NCBI GenBank assembly: GCA_947165595.1
Contig: CAMVAV010000012.1
Coordinates: 1-47,224 of the forward strand
DNA from: an uncultured Clostridia bacterium
GTDB lineage: Bacteria > Bacillota > Clostridia > Oscillospirales > Oscillospiraceae
Direction: 5' to 3'
Length of the DNA: 47,224 nt
Part shown: piece after piece, positions 47,154 through 47,224 of the stretch
Layout of the letters: each line of letters opens with the position of its first letter
Numbering within the stretch: the stretch's first letter is position 1
Translations under genes and position numbers: made by a program
Notes under the pieces: model-generated
Seen by the model: the letters and a program-made list of their open reading frames with translations, nothing else
Told to the model about the DNA's origin: nothing
Database searches by the model: none

Positions 47154-47224
47154 GCCGAATTATTGAGAAGGTATGTGTCAAGCATGCGTTGGCAAGATAT
47201 CCATCCGGTTAAGGACCTTGTTTT

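Overview
The window is about 47 kb from a high-GC Gram-positive anaerobe of the Clostridia, most like an Oscillospiraceae-type gut bacterium. Evidence: the paired GlgC/GlgD glycogen genes, YlmH, a DUF896 protein, an XpaC-like protein, a 2-hydroxyacyl-CoA dehydratase activase, AGGAGG-type ribosome binding sites and sigma-A-type promoters. No rRNA or marker gene is present, so the family is inferred.

Left 8.4 kb: accessory DNA with visibly lower GC than the rest. Positions 1-1998 look like the integration end of an element that continues off the window (excisionase-like protein, tyrosine integrase, short direct repeats). Positions 1954-8397 form a second, complete and very small element of about 6.4 kb. 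It is bounded by a 45-bp direct duplication of the 3' end of a tRNA-Thr(GGT) gene. Its order is integrase and XRE repressor leftward; then, divergently, a small HTH protein, an excisionase-like protein and a Rep-like winged-helix protein; then five 18-bp palindromic iterons; then small proteins, a small-terminase-like protein, a coiled-coil protein and a PD-(D/E)XK-like protein. This order resembles phage satellites (PICI-type islands) in miniature. The two elements appear to sit in tandem at one tRNA.

8.35-13.0 kb: host chromosome. tRNA-Thr and tRNA-Asp (leftward, one promoter), udk (leftward), then a membrane zinc-ribbon/Big2 protein, ylmH, a DUF896 protein and an XpaC-like protein.

13.1-21.5 kb: the glycogen cluster glgB-glgC-glgD-glgA-glgP, all rightward. 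It covers ADP-glucose synthesis, chain elongation, branching and phosphorolytic breakdown. A strong hairpin lies between glgD and glgA. A DEAD-box helicase, an orphan OppA-like lipoprotein and an iron-sulfur flavoprotein follow.

25.0-35.5 kb: leftward genes. These are a polysaccharide deacetylase, a 168-bp MITE-like element, a sodium/solute symporter, an ECF S component, a dense stack of hairpins, and a MoxR/DUF58/DUF4129-like cluster with an unusual lipoprotein. A secreted protein with only a 5'-nucleotidase C-domain plus stalk domain, and a methyltransferase, complete the stretch.

35.7-47.2 kb: a large Sel1-repeat protein (rightward), a glycerate dehydrogenase/glycerate kinase operon (leftward), a two-gene split version of the giant acyl-CoA dehydratase activase (rightward), a secreted protein of unknown function, and a PhnD-like substrate-binding lipoprotein (leftward). 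The remaining 175 bp carry only its promoter.
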